A stretch of 64,000 nt of DNA, from positions 1 to 64,000 of the forward strand of contig NZ_NBOC01000005.1 in assembly GCF_002104455.1 (NCBI RefSeq), read 5' to 3'. Numbering within the stretch: position 1 is the stretch's first letter; each line of letters begins with the position of its first letter. A program made the translations under genes and the position numbers. This DNA comes from Colwellia chukchiensis. GTDB taxonomy: Bacteria; Pseudomonadota; Gammaproteobacteria; Enterobacterales; Alteromonadaceae. Below, piece by piece: positions 39,748 to 48,511 of this stretch. Under the pieces are notes generated by a model. That model was not told where the DNA came from. It was given only the letters and a program-made list of their open reading frames with translations, and made no database searches.

Positions 39748-40764
39748 ATGGCAAAACTTAAAGCGAAAAAAGCCAACACAGTGAATATCGCGCTGTTGTT
39801 ATATGATCACATGTTGGCAACCAGTGTTAGTTTACCTGTGGAAATGCTGCGTGCTGGCGAAGCGGTTGCCCTGCAAGAAAATCGAGATGCGCCACGTTTA
39901 TCCATTGAGATGGTCGCAGAAACGATTAGACCTATTTCTACCCGCGCTTTAATTCGCTTAATGCCGGACACTGATATTGCCAAGGCGCAGCGACCTGACT
40001 TTATATTTATTCCCAGTTTATGGCGTAACCCTCGGCCTATCATTGCCAAGCAGCCACAAATGTTAAAATGGTTAAGTACAATGTGGCAATGCGGCTCCAC
40101 TCTCATAGGCGGTGGTACAGGTGTATGTTTAATGGCAGAAGCGGGTATTTTAGATCATCATTCTGCCACTACCCATTGGCATTATGTTGAACAATTTAAA
40201 CGTGATTACCCACAAGTGGATTTAAAACCAGACTTTTTTATTACTCAGTCAGAGCGCAGCTATTGTGCGGCGAGCTTAAATGCCTTGGCCGATATTGTGG
40301 TGCACATTATTTTTCAGGTGTATGGGCAAAATGCGGCGCGACAAGTTGAGCGCAATTTTTCTCATGAGATCAGAAAGCCCTATGAGGAGCAACGTTATTT
40401 AGAAGGTGCGGTTGATCGCCATCCTGATGAGTTAATTAGCCAAATTCAATTTTGGCTAAAAACCAATGTTAATTCAGCCATGAATTTAAACGAAATCGCG
40501 CAACAATTTGGTATAAGTCAACGTTCATTTACGCGTCGATTCAAGCGTGCGACAGGGATTAATGCGCGCTTGTACTGGCAGCAATTAAAAATAGAGAGTG
40601 CGAAAGAGTTATTAGCGGCGAGCAATCTGTCTATTCAAGAGGTGGCATATCAAGTTGGTTTTCAAGATCAAGCCAGTTTTACCCGATTATTTAAGCAAAT
40701 GTTGAATTTAACACCAAAAGATTATCGTGCTATGGTCAGAAAAAAGTTATTTAGCAACCAATAA
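39748..40764 (+). CDS. GlxA-type AraC-family transcriptional regulator
   Basis: The 338-residue protein has an N-terminal DJ-1/PfpI-like amidotransferase-fold domain (about 12-190) and a C-terminal AraC DNA-binding domain with two helix-turn-helix motifs (MNLNEIAQQFGISQRSFTRRFK and SIQEVAYQVGFQDQASFTRLFK). Many relatives regulate amine, betaine or carnitine metabolism. This one is divergent from fabY across 139 bases, so fabY may be its target. The ribosome site is GAGAGTAGCAAT. The effector is unknown. Confidence 0.88.
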   Translation: MAKLKAKKANTVNIALLLYDHMLATSVSLPVEMLRAGEAVALQENRDAPRLSIEMVAETIRPISTRALIRLMPDTDIAKAQRPDFIFIPSLWRNPRPIIAKQPQMLKWLSTMWQCGSTLIGGGTGVCLMAEAGILDHHSATTHWHYVEQFKRDYPQVDLKPDFFITQSERSYCAASLNALADIVVHIIFQVYGQNAARQVERNFSHEIRKPYEEQRYLEGAVDRHPDELISQIQFWLKTNVNSAMNLNEIAQQFGISQRSFTRRFKRATGINARLYWQQLKIESAKELLAASNLSIQEVAYQVGFQDQASFTRLFKQMLNLTPKDYRAMVRKKLFSNQ

Positions 40765-40796
40765 TGCCAATTAAGTCATGACGATAGCCATGTTTG

Positions 40797-42410
40797 TTAA
40801 TCAATAGGAAAGTTTATTTCAATATTCACCCCATGACCCACTTCACTGGTTAACGTTATCGTGCCCCCCAGTGCTTGGGTGACTAAGTTATATACTAAAT
40901 GCAAGCCAAGACCACTCCCCCCTTCACCGCGTTTGGTGGTGGTAAAAGGTTCAAATACTTTATTTTTGATCGACTCATTGACCCCAACGCCATCATCAGA
41001 AAACTGCATATTGAGTTGATTGCCTAACTGCATAACCGAAATTGAAATTCGCCCCTCGTCTCGTCCATCAAAACCATGGATGATAGAGTTCATGATTAAG
41101 TTTATAACAATTTGATTTATCGGCCCTGGCTTACTGGCAATGGTTAAGTTGTCTGGGCAATCAATATCAATAACATAAGGCAGGCTATGGAGTTTGGGGC
41201 CTAAGGTAATAAAAACTTCATTGAACAACTCTTTGACATCAAAGCTGCGCACTTCTTCGCTAGATTGGTCGACAGCGACCTGCTTAAAACTTGATATCAG
41301 ATCAGCAGCACGATTCAAATTGCGGTAAATGATGGCAATATTTTCACTGCCGTCATGTAAAAACTTTTTTAACTGGCTTGATTTTAAGGTTTTATCTTCA
41401 AAAGCGCGCTTAATCTCTGCGAGTCGATCCGCTAATAAAGTAGAAGCGGTGACACCTAGGCCAATGGGTGTATTGACCTCATGGGCAACCCCAGCCACCA
41501 TATCGCCAAGTGAGGCCATTTTTTCACTTTCCACCAATTGTCCTTGAAACTGATGTAACTTTTCTAAGGTGGACAGTAACTCTTGATTAGACTCTTTTAA
41601 AGCCACTGTGCGTTGGTTAATTTTATCTTCTAATTCTTGAGAGTGTTCAATGCTTTGTTGTTCGGCGGCATCAAGTTGGCTGATATGTTTTTCTACACGC
41701 GAGAATAATATATTAATATTGCGTGCTAACATGTCTGCTTCTAAATACGGCATATCAGGGCATTGCTCTTGAAAATTCTTTTGTCTCGCCGTGACTTGCA
41801 TAATATTTGTTAATGTAGGGAAAGGCGCAGTAAGAACACGCTCTAACCTAAGCGCTAGTAAAATGGCAATAATGATCATAACCACCACCACCACAACACT
41901 GATCATTATTAATTGTGTACTCAGTGCATTTAGGTATTCGGTATTGCTTTGGATGTAAACATAGCCAATGGTACTGCCGTCAACTTCAATAGCTTGCATG
42001 TACTCAAGATCATTGGCGTTAATTTTAGGTGTAAGTAGTTTGTCGACCTCTTGAGACTTTTCAGGAATGGCAGAGCGTCTCTCGTTGCGTTTATAACTGT
42101 AAAAAAGCTCTAGTGCTTCTGTTTCTGGGTTGACGCGATATAGGTGTAAGTAACTGAGGTTAGGTATTTGCTCTGAAATCGATAAATTGTCTTTGAGTGC
42201 TTGGCGTGCTGCATTTTGTATGTAGTCTTGACTTTCATTACTGACAATATTGGCCCAATACTTGATCTCGCTGCTGGCTAGGGTTTGATAACTATTGATG
42301 GCTTGATGACTAATAATAGCAACACTTATGCTGGATAATAGCGTCATTGAAACCACAAGTGCGGTTAGGAGAATACGACGAATTGACCAAATACGTTTGC
42401 TCATTAGCAT
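40797..42410 (-). CDS. Membrane sensor histidine kinase
   Basis: The roughly 537-residue protein has a membrane helix near the start, a periplasmic sensor region (about 40-165), a second helix, a HAMP-like stretch, a coiled coil, and an HATPase kinase core. The core shows GVAHEVNTPIGLG (phospho-His), NLIMNSIIHG (N box), DDGVGV and GEGGSGLGLHL (G boxes). No response regulator gene is adjacent, so it is an orphan. The start is uncertain: ATG 42410 or 42404 is likelier than 42476, none with a clear ribosome site. Confidence 0.88.
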   Translation of the reverse strand: MLMSKRIWSIRRILLTALVVSMTLLSSISVAIISHQAINSYQTLASSEIKYWANIVSNESQDYIQNAARQALKDNLSISEQIPNLSYLHLYRVNPETEALELFYSYKRNERRSAIPEKSQEVDKLLTPKINANDLEYMQAIEVDGSTIGYVYIQSNTEYLNALSTQLIMISVVVVVVMIIIAILLALRLERVLTAPFPTLTNIMQVTARQKNFQEQCPDMPYLEADMLARNINILFSRVEKHISQLDAAEQQSIEHSQELEDKINQRTVALKESNQELLSTLEKLHQFQGQLVESEKMASLGDMVAGVAHEVNTPIGLGVTASTLLADRLAEIKRAFEDKTLKSSQLKKFLHDGSENIAIIYRNLNRAADLISSFKQVAVDQSSEEVRSFDVKELFNEVFITLGPKLHSLPYVIDIDCPDNLTIASKPGPINQIVINLIMNSIIHGFDGRDEGRISISVMQLGNQLNMQFSDDGVGVNESIKNKVFEPFTTTKRGEGGSGLGLHLVYNLVTQALGGTITLTSEVGHGVNIEINFPID

Positions 42411-42536
42411 GGCAGAATAAACCCTAGGAATAATAGTTGCTAAATTGATTGTAGAAAACCTTTTCGTTTTCAACAATCATTATTTTTGCTAAACGGATCA
42501 ATAAATTAACTCAATTGATTGTCAGCTTGTCTGATA

Positions 42537-43574
42537 TTAAATTTGGCATTGATAAACCGCAAAACCTTTTTCTATGGTGAGAGTGTCGGTTTTCCCTATC
42601 ATTCGCTCCATAATTGGCGGATATTTTAAAAAGCTATTGGCGACAATGGTGATACACGCGTTTATGGCTAAATGCGGTTTAATGTTAGATAAAAAGCTTT
42701 CTGTGGCCGCATAATGAGTGTTAACCCCTTGATGAAATGGCGGATTAGAAAACACAAAATCATATTTACCTGTTACATCAGACAAGCTGTTAGAGGCGAT
42801 ACATTGACCATGCAATTGATTACGCTTGAGTGTAGCTTGTGCTGAATGCAAGGCTAAGGCACTTACATCCACTAAGGTTAATTTTGCTTCGGGCGCTAAG
42901 ATACCGATATAGGCAGCAATGACACCGGCGCCACAGCCAAAGTCCAATACTTGCCCCGCAATGTTATTTGGCAAATGTTTTAAGAGTACTTGCGTGCCAA
43001 CATCGAGAGATTTTTGGCTAAATACCCCAGGCAATGCCACTACTTCTAGGGTTTTGTCTGCTACTTGTACTGGATAATATTGATAAAAGTCTTGAATGTT
43101 AAACGTGGGTAACTCGGCTTTGAATCTACCAATATACATAAGGCAGTGGCGTGCGGCGTCGACTTTATGAGAAAAGGCTAAGTAGTCAGCGCTGAGCTTT
43201 TGTACCGACTTGATACCAGCTTTATTCTCGCCAACGATAATAATGACTGCGTCTTCGCGCATAGCACCTGCCAGCATAGCTAAAGTAAAAGCCAATTCTG
43301 CTTTACTTTTTGGAAAGTGAATAATCACCATATCATGTTGGTTTTTCGCGTGGTACTCAGCAGAAAAATGACTTTCTAGGCGCGTATTTCCTAAACGCTG
43401 CACCGTTTGATATTCGGCGTAATTGCTATGATAACTATCCATGCAGGCCTGAGGATATTGCGTTAAATACGCGTTAATAAAGCCATCATCGGCAATATTC
43501 ACCAACAACGGACGTGCGGCAGCTAATGCGTCAATATTACGAATTAATAATTGGTTGATATTGCTTATGGCCAT
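42537..43574 (-). CDS. rsmC: 16S rRNA m2G1207 methyltransferase RsmC
   Basis: RsmC methylates G1207 in 16S rRNA of the 30S subunit, using SAM. The 345-residue protein has the tandem methyltransferase-like halves of the family. The second half is catalytic, with the SAM motif VLDFGCGAGVIAAYIG and the NPPFHQG motif for base methylation. The length is normal. It is divergent from the riboswitch-controlled operon at 43896. Confidence 0.93.
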   Translation of the reverse strand: MAISNINQLLIRNIDALAAARPLLVNIADDGFINAYLTQYPQACMDSYHSNYAEYQTVQRLGNTRLESHFSAEYHAKNQHDMVIIHFPKSKAELAFTLAMLAGAMREDAVIIIVGENKAGIKSVQKLSADYLAFSHKVDAARHCLMYIGRFKAELPTFNIQDFYQYYPVQVADKTLEVVALPGVFSQKSLDVGTQVLLKHLPNNIAGQVLDFGCGAGVIAAYIGILAPEAKLTLVDVSALALHSAQATLKRNQLHGQCIASNSLSDVTGKYDFVFSNPPFHQGVNTHYAATESFLSNIKPHLAINACITIVANSFLKYPPIMERMIGKTDTLTIEKGFAVYQCQI

Positions 43575-43895
43575 GGTGATACTCGAAAATTTACTTATTG
43601 TTAATGTTTTACAGTAGCTTAACTCTATATTCTAACTGTCAAAAGCAGCACAGTTCTGATTGCAGCCAAGCAGTTGCCGCTATTCTACGCGAATTAATTT
43701 ATCACGCCATCATTAGTGCGCTTGTCGCAGATTTTGTGTTTTATTTTTCATCGATGTTGATAAAGCAGTAAATGGCAAAAAAACTCAATATACGTTTAGA
43801 CGTCTATTGACGACTCTTAGATTAAAATGTTTTAATATTTGTGTCCCTTATTCCAGTGAGATTAATCTAATCGATTGATCAACGTCACGAAAGGG

Positions 43896-44115
43896 TCAGA
43901 AGAGGTGCGTTAACCAGGTAGTTATTGTGAAGAGATCAAACTCTAGTGAGCAATAATGAGGGGGTTTATCGCCGAGGGCAGGGTATTTTTGATGATGCAA
44001 TGTCCGGTTGTTTAAGCTTGATGATCAATACATGGTAATCAAGTTTTATACCAATACAGTATTGGTATTAGGTTGAATCCTAGCAACTGTCACCGATTTG
44101 GTGGAGAGCTTCTGG
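43896..44115 (+). ncRNA. Lysine riboswitch aptamer (L box)
   Basis: The conserved lysine-aptamer blocks occur in order: AGAGGTGCG (43901-43909), GAGGGGG...TCGCCGAGGGC (43959-43979), TTGAATCC (44073-44080) and ACTGTCACC (44086-44094). P1 is TCAGAAG (43896-43902) with CTTCTGG (44109-44115), seven pairs with one wobble. P5 is CACC (44091-44094) with GGTG (44100-44103), followed by GAGAG. Several blocks match the E. coli lysC leader nearly base for base. It precedes a dapA-dapD-lysA-like operon, as expected for lysine feedback. Confidence 0.93.
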
Positions 44116-44198
44116 CCTTTGTGTCGGCCAAGCTTCAGCCATGAAACTTGGTTGCTACAAGCGCCTAAAAGTTCTCCGAACGACATGAGTTCGAGAGC
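44104..44198 (+). promoter_or_regulatory. Translational expression platform of the lysine riboswitch
   Basis: GTTCT-(C)-CGAAC at 44171-44181 pairs with GTTCG-AGAGC at 44189-44198, a ten-pair hairpin that buries the region just before ATG 44200. The same 5' arm, AAGTTCTC (44169-44176), can instead pair with GAGAGCTT (44104-44111), which overlaps the P1 3' strand. Lysine binding (P1 formed) would therefore favour the sequestering hairpin, and lysine absence would free the start. No T-run follows, so control looks translational. Confidence 0.65.
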
Positions 44199-44199
44199 A

Positions 44200-45204
44200 A
44201 TGAATCAAAATACAATATTAGAAAACACCGACACCGCAGAGCCCCCCATACTCTGGACGGCTTTGATCACGCCTTTAGATGATAATGGCGATATAGATTA
44301 CCCGAGTCTTGGCAACTTAGTATTAGCGCAAAACGCCGCCAATAATGGCATTTTATTACTCGGGAGTACTGGCGAAGGGTTAGCCTTAACTTACTCAGAA
44401 CAATTAGCGATAGTTGAATATGTTTGCGCCATGACAGTGCAAGTACCGCTAATGGTGGCGGTTGCTGGTTATAATCTTAGCCAACAACTGGCTTGGATAG
44501 CCAAGTGCAATACCTTAGCCATAGATGCCTATCTACTGACTAGCCCAATTTACGCTAAGCCCGGGCCTATCGGACAAACGCAGTGGTTTAATCAATTACT
44601 CGATGCCGCTGACTTGCCCTGCATGCTGTATAACGTGCCGTCGCGCACCGGTGGCGAAATTGCGTTGTCAGCGCTGGCGCAAGTGCAAGGTCACCCAAAC
44701 TGTTGGGCGTTAAAAGAAGCCAGTGGCGATCTCAATAAGTTATTGGCCTATCGCCAACACTGTCCTGACATTGAGCTATACAGTGGTGAAGATGCCATGA
44801 TGCCATTTTTAGCTGCCGCTGATGTTAAAGGCTTAGTGTCGGTGTCGGCGAATGTCTGGCCGCAAGCAACAAAGCGTTATGTTGAACTGGCTTTAGCTCA
44901 ACAAACTGATGGACTTTTCCAGCTATGGTCGCCAGCGATTGCGGCCTTGTTTCAAGTCACCAGCCCGATACCGGTGAAAGTCCTGTTGGCACAACTCAAG
45001 CGCATTAGCTCGGCCACCTTACGTTTGCCGTTATGCCAGTCTGAAATTTCAGCAAACCATGGCTTAATGACAATACACGAAGACATTCAGCAGTGGTGGT
45101 TAGCGCAACCATCTGCGCCGCTAGCGACAGCGCGATCGGCTAGCCAGCATGCGACCGCCGTTAATCCTAATTTAATAACCCCGAATCTAAGAGCAATCAA
45201 CTGA
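44200..45204 (+). CDS. dapA: 4-hydroxy-tetrahydrodipicolinate synthase (DapA family)
   Basis: DapA condenses aspartate semialdehyde and pyruvate, the first step of the DAP/lysine branch. The 334-residue protein has the family motifs GSTGEG, SPIYAKPG (catalytic-triad Tyr), YNVPSRTG (catalytic Tyr) and LKEASGD (Schiff-base Lys). It is about 40 residues longer than usual, with a polar N-terminal piece and a C-terminal Ser/Thr/Ala-rich tail. ATG 44200 is favoured over 44185 and over the longer frame from 44098, which lies in the riboswitch. It is the first gene of a four-gene operon and overlaps the next by one base. Confidence 0.9.
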   Translation: MNQNTILENTDTAEPPILWTALITPLDDNGDIDYPSLGNLVLAQNAANNGILLLGSTGEGLALTYSEQLAIVEYVCAMTVQVPLMVAVAGYNLSQQLAWIAKCNTLAIDAYLLTSPIYAKPGPIGQTQWFNQLLDAADLPCMLYNVPSRTGGEIALSALAQVQGHPNCWALKEASGDLNKLLAYRQHCPDIELYSGEDAMMPFLAAADVKGLVSVSANVWPQATKRYVELALAQQTDGLFQLWSPAIAALFQVTSPIPVKVLLAQLKRISSATLRLPLCQSEISANHGLMTIHEDIQQWWLAQPSAPLATARSASQHATAVNPNLITPNLRAIN

Positions 45205-45953
45205 TGACCTGGCAACAAACATTAACCGAACTTGAGCGCGGCAGTATTCGCGCGGCAGCACAAAACGAACAAGGACATTGGCAAGTGAACAGTCAGGTAA
45301 AACAAGCGATATTGGCGGCATTTAAAGCCGGCAATAATGTTGAGTTTGACGGTATTTATCATGGCTTTGTTGATAAGCATAATTTACCGGCTCGAGCCTT
45401 TAGCGTGGCAGATAAAGTGAGAATGGTGCCGGGAGGTTCATCGGTGCGTCGTGGTGCCTATGTTGCGTCTGGGGTGATTATTATGCCGCCGGCATATATT
45501 AATGTTGGCGCCTATGTTGACACTGGCACCATGATAGATAGTCATGCCTTAGTGGGCTCGTGCGCGCAAATTGGCAAAAATGTTCATGTGTCTGCGGCAG
45601 TGCAAATAGGTGGTGTGTTAGAGCCTATTGGTGCCAGCCCAGTGATCATTGAAGACAATGCCTTTTTAAGCGCGGGTGTGATTATTGTCGAAGGCATTGT
45701 GGTGAAAAAAGGCGCGGTACTGGCGCCAGGTGTGGTGCTTTCAGCATCTGTACCCGTTTATGACTGTGTACAGCAGCGACAATTGCCTAAGGGCGCAGCA
45801 ATCCCCGAAAACGCCATTGTAGTACCCGGTACCCGCCCTGTTGCAGGGGCGTGGGGGCAGCAGCAAGGGTTAAACATGGCCTGTGCATTAATTGTTAAAT
45901 ACCGTGATCAACAAAGCGATGCCGCATTAGCGCTTGAATCTGTGCTGCGTTAG
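45204..45953 (+). CDS. dapD: Tetrahydrodipicolinate N-acyltransferase (DapD-like, divergent)
   Basis: The 249-residue left-handed beta-helix protein matches DapD in YVDTGTMIDSHALVGSCAQIGKNVH, in IGGVLEP and in VVKKG. DapD succinylates tetrahydrodipicolinate. It is about 25 residues shorter at the N-terminus than E. coli DapD (274). The region after EDNAF reads LSAGVIIVEG where DapD has GARSEVVEG, so the acyl donor or substrate could differ. It is coupled to dapA (TGATG overlap) and followed after 10 bases by the decarboxylase gene. Confidence 0.8.
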   Translation: MTWQQTLTELERGSIRAAAQNEQGHWQVNSQVKQAILAAFKAGNNVEFDGIYHGFVDKHNLPARAFSVADKVRMVPGGSSVRRGAYVASGVIIMPPAYINVGAYVDTGTMIDSHALVGSCAQIGKNVHVSAAVQIGGVLEPIGASPVIIEDNAFLSAGVIIVEGIVVKKGAVLAPGVVLSASVPVYDCVQQRQLPKGAAIPENAIVVPGTRPVAGAWGQQQGLNMACALIVKYRDQQSDAALALESVLR

Positions 45954-45963
45954 GAGAAAACAC

Positions 45964-47199
45964 ATGAGCCAAAATACTTTACCTACAACCGCACACTGGC
46001 TAAGCCCGCATGTGCAGCAAGTACTGCGTGATCATCAGCCGCCACAAAATGAAGAGGGCTTATTTCTGTATGACTTAGATCACCTTGAGCAGCACATTAA
46101 GGCGTTAATGCAACAAGACGTTGTTAAGCTTTGGTTTGCTGTAAAGGCAAATCCTTTATCTCGGGTGATAAAAACCTTAGCACAGCAAGGCATGAACTTT
46201 GACGTTGCTAGTCAAGGAGAGTTAGCGCAAGTGCTAGCGCAAGGTGTTGATGCCAGTCGGATACTTAATACTGGTCCCGCCAAGTCAAAAGCACAGTTGC
46301 AGGCCTTTTTGCAACAAGGGGTGCGCACTTTTGTGATCGAGAGCATCAACCAATTAACTTGGCTCAATCAAGCAGCTACTGAGCTAGGTTGTCAGCCACA
46401 AGTGCTATTACGCGTTCAGTTACAATGGCCAGCAGCAGAAAAGAATCCGCTAGGAGGCAATGAAATCACCGCCTTTGGTTTATCTTGTCAGGCATGGCAA
46501 AGCATCAAGGTCAGTGATTTTCCAGCGCTAAATATCAATGGCTTACATATTTTTCAGTGGGGTAATATGCTCAGTAATGAGCGCTTGTTTACACTCTGGT
46601 CAGCCATGATCTCACCACTACTTGAGTTAGCAGCACAAGTGCAAATGTCACTTGAGGTGCTAGATCTCGGCGGTGGCTTAGGTGTGGATTACCAACAAGC
46701 CGGGCAGGGCTTAAGTTGGTCAAGGGTGATCGCCGATTTGGCGATCATAAAAGCCCGTGCTGGGGTTAGTGAACTTTGGTTAGAACTAGGTCGCTATGCG
46801 GTGGCTGAAATGGGCTATTACCTGACCACAGTGGTTGATCGTAAACAGAATTTCAATCATCAGCAATTGGTGCTTGCCGGTGGTATTAATCATTTGTTGC
46901 GCCCCGCCATTACAGGGCAGCCGTTTCCGGTAACCTTACTGCGCCCGTCACTTGCTAACCTTGTCTCTTTTCATCTTCATGGCCCGCTGTGTACCAGCTT
47001 AGATAACTTAGGTCAGCTTGCCATCGCGGGTGATGTTGATGTTGGCGACCAGCTAGTGTTTGCTTTGGCCGGCGCTTATGGGTTTAGTGAAAGTATGCCG
47101 TTTTTTCTCTGCCATCAGATTGCCGCTGAATATGTTATTGAACGCGGCACTATGACACAAGTGCGCCCCGCAGTGCCGGCAAATGTTTATTTACGTTAA
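45964..47199 (+). CDS. LysA-like PLP-dependent decarboxylase (fold type III), atypical subgroup
   Basis: The 411-residue protein has the alanine-racemase-type PLP barrel with FAVKANP (PLP lysine), DLGGGLGVDY (phosphate loop) and the C-terminal GPLCTSLDNL. DAP decarboxylase normally reads CESxD there and EPGR upstream, but this protein has CTSLD and ELGRYAVAEMGYY. These are features I associate with the exosortase-associated decarboxylase subgroup (TIGR03099-like) rather than classical LysA. The operon and riboswitch suggest DAP or an acyl-DAP as substrate. The start follows TAGGAGAAAACAC. Confidence 0.75.
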   Translation: MSQNTLPTTAHWLSPHVQQVLRDHQPPQNEEGLFLYDLDHLEQHIKALMQQDVVKLWFAVKANPLSRVIKTLAQQGMNFDVASQGELAQVLAQGVDASRILNTGPAKSKAQLQAFLQQGVRTFVIESINQLTWLNQAATELGCQPQVLLRVQLQWPAAEKNPLGGNEITAFGLSCQAWQSIKVSDFPALNINGLHIFQWGNMLSNERLFTLWSAMISPLLELAAQVQMSLEVLDLGGGLGVDYQQAGQGLSWSRVIADLAIIKARAGVSELWLELGRYAVAEMGYYLTTVVDRKQNFNHQQLVLAGGINHLLRPAITGQPFPVTLLRPSLANLVSFHLHGPLCTSLDNLGQLAIAGDVDVGDQLVFALAGAYGFSESMPFFLCHQIAAEYVIERGTMTQVRPAVPANVYLR

Positions 47200-47207
47200 G
47201 GCTTATT

Positions 47208-48368
47208 ATGAATGATATAAATGTTATTAAAAAAGATGTGATGCACGTAGGAGAAATGGCCAGTGGTGCGGCATTAACCGTGCCTGTGTATCGCATTCAA
47301 GGTCAAGGGCATGGACCGAGTGTCTATATTCAAGCCAATATGCATGGCGCAGAAGTTCAAGGTAATGCCGTTATTTTTCAGTTGCTTGAGCAGCTAAAGC
47401 ATATTCGTTTAAATGGCGATATTACCTTAGTGCCTTATGCCAATCCGGTTGGCTGTAACCATAAAAATGGTGAATATACCTTAGGCCGCTTTGACCCAAT
47501 TACCGGCGTTAATTGGAATCGTATGTATCATTATGACGACACCAATATTGCCGCGTTTGCCAAAGCACATCAAACGGCGTCGGTGGCGGATATTGAACGC
47601 GCATTTAAAAGCGAAATGATCGGGCAAATTGAGCAAAAGTTAAACCATAACATTTATGGCTTAACCACAGGCCAGCGCATTGCTTATCAATTGCAACGCT
47701 TGGCACACCAAGCCGATATCGTGTTAGATCTCCATACTGGGCCTATTTCCAGTAAACACTTATATTGTCCGGAATACGCTCGCGCAAGTGCCCACTATTT
47801 TGATATTGAGCATGTGCTATTTATTCCTAATGGCTTTGATGGTGCGCTAGACGAGGCCACGTTTTGTCCTTGGTGGCAATTACAGTTAGCCTTTGCTGCT
47901 TTAGGTCGCGATTTTCCTATAACTCGAGCGGATACTAGTCAAGGTAAAGACCTGATCATAAAAGAAAGTTTTACCGTAGAGTTAGGGTCACAAGAGCAGA
48001 TAGATCTTGCGCTAGCACTTGAAGACGCCCGCGGCATTTTAAGTTACCTGCAATACCAAGGTGTAATGGCCAGTGATGAATTTCAGCCGAAAACCATGCG
48101 TCGTTACAGTTGCATGTTAAAAGATTATAAAGCACTTTATTCGCCAATGGGCGGTATGGTGGATTATTTAGCTGAGTTTGGTAAGCCGCTGCCGGCTGGG
48201 CAACCGCTGGCGCGTATTTTACGGATGGATAACTATGGCGACGGCGAGCCTCTACATGCCATTAGTTTAGATCATAGTGTCATTCCCATTTTACACTTTG
48301 CCTCAGCCAGCGTGAATCAGGGCACTGAGCTTTATAAAGTCTTTAGCAAGTACAGTATTTTAACCTAA
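47208..48368 (+). CDS. Succinylglutamate desuccinylase/aspartoacylase-family (M14) deacylase
   Basis: The 386-residue zinc hydrolase shows NMHGAEVQGN (HxxE zinc ligands), VPYANPVGCN, LDLHTGP (third ligand region) and ESFTVELGSQ (catalytic Glu region), as in AstE/aspartoacylase relatives. Next to a DapD homolog, the natural guess is that it removes the N-succinyl (or N-acyl) group from the DAP intermediate, replacing the unrelated DapE. It starts nine bases after the decarboxylase gene, with TAAGG upstream. It ends the operon, and a hairpin follows at 48417. Confidence 0.82.
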   Translation: MNDINVIKKDVMHVGEMASGAALTVPVYRIQGQGHGPSVYIQANMHGAEVQGNAVIFQLLEQLKHIRLNGDITLVPYANPVGCNHKNGEYTLGRFDPITGVNWNRMYHYDDTNIAAFAKAHQTASVADIERAFKSEMIGQIEQKLNHNIYGLTTGQRIAYQLQRLAHQADIVLDLHTGPISSKHLYCPEYARASAHYFDIEHVLFIPNGFDGALDEATFCPWWQLQLAFAALGRDFPITRADTSQGKDLIIKESFTVELGSQEQIDLALALEDARGILSYLQYQGVMASDEFQPKTMRRYSCMLKDYKALYSPMGGMVDYLAEFGKPLPAGQPLARILRMDNYGDGEPLHAISLDHSVIPILHFASASVNQGTELYKVFSKYSILT

Positions 48369-48416
48369 CAGGTATTATAGCTTTGTGCTTTTAATCACAG
48401 CTTGAGCTGCCAAAAC

Positions 48417-48447
48417 AACTGCTGAGGTAAAAACACACTCAGCGGTT
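48417..48447. terminator. Hairpin after the lysine-riboswitch operon
   Basis: AACTGCTGAG (48417-48426) pairs with CTCAGCGGTT (48438-48447), ten pairs with one wobble and an 11-base loop. On the minus strand it is followed by GTTTTGG and on the plus strand by GATTTGC, so termination may be bidirectional but weak. It sits between convergent genes. Confidence 0.55.
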
Positions 48448-48511
48448 GATTTGCATAAATAATTGGAGCCTAGCTGCGTACGCTAACAGACACGATTGTT
48501 TTGAGGGTAAA

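Noticed and set aside
43875-43888. A third TTGAT-N4-GTCAC sequence before the lysine riboswitch
   Set aside because: It differs from the other two boxes at the last base and lies immediately beside the aptamer of a lysine operon with no link to anaerobic respiration.
44098-44184. N-terminal extension of DapA starting at 44098
   Set aside because: It would be translated from the riboswitch P5/P1 region, and the residues do not resemble DapA.
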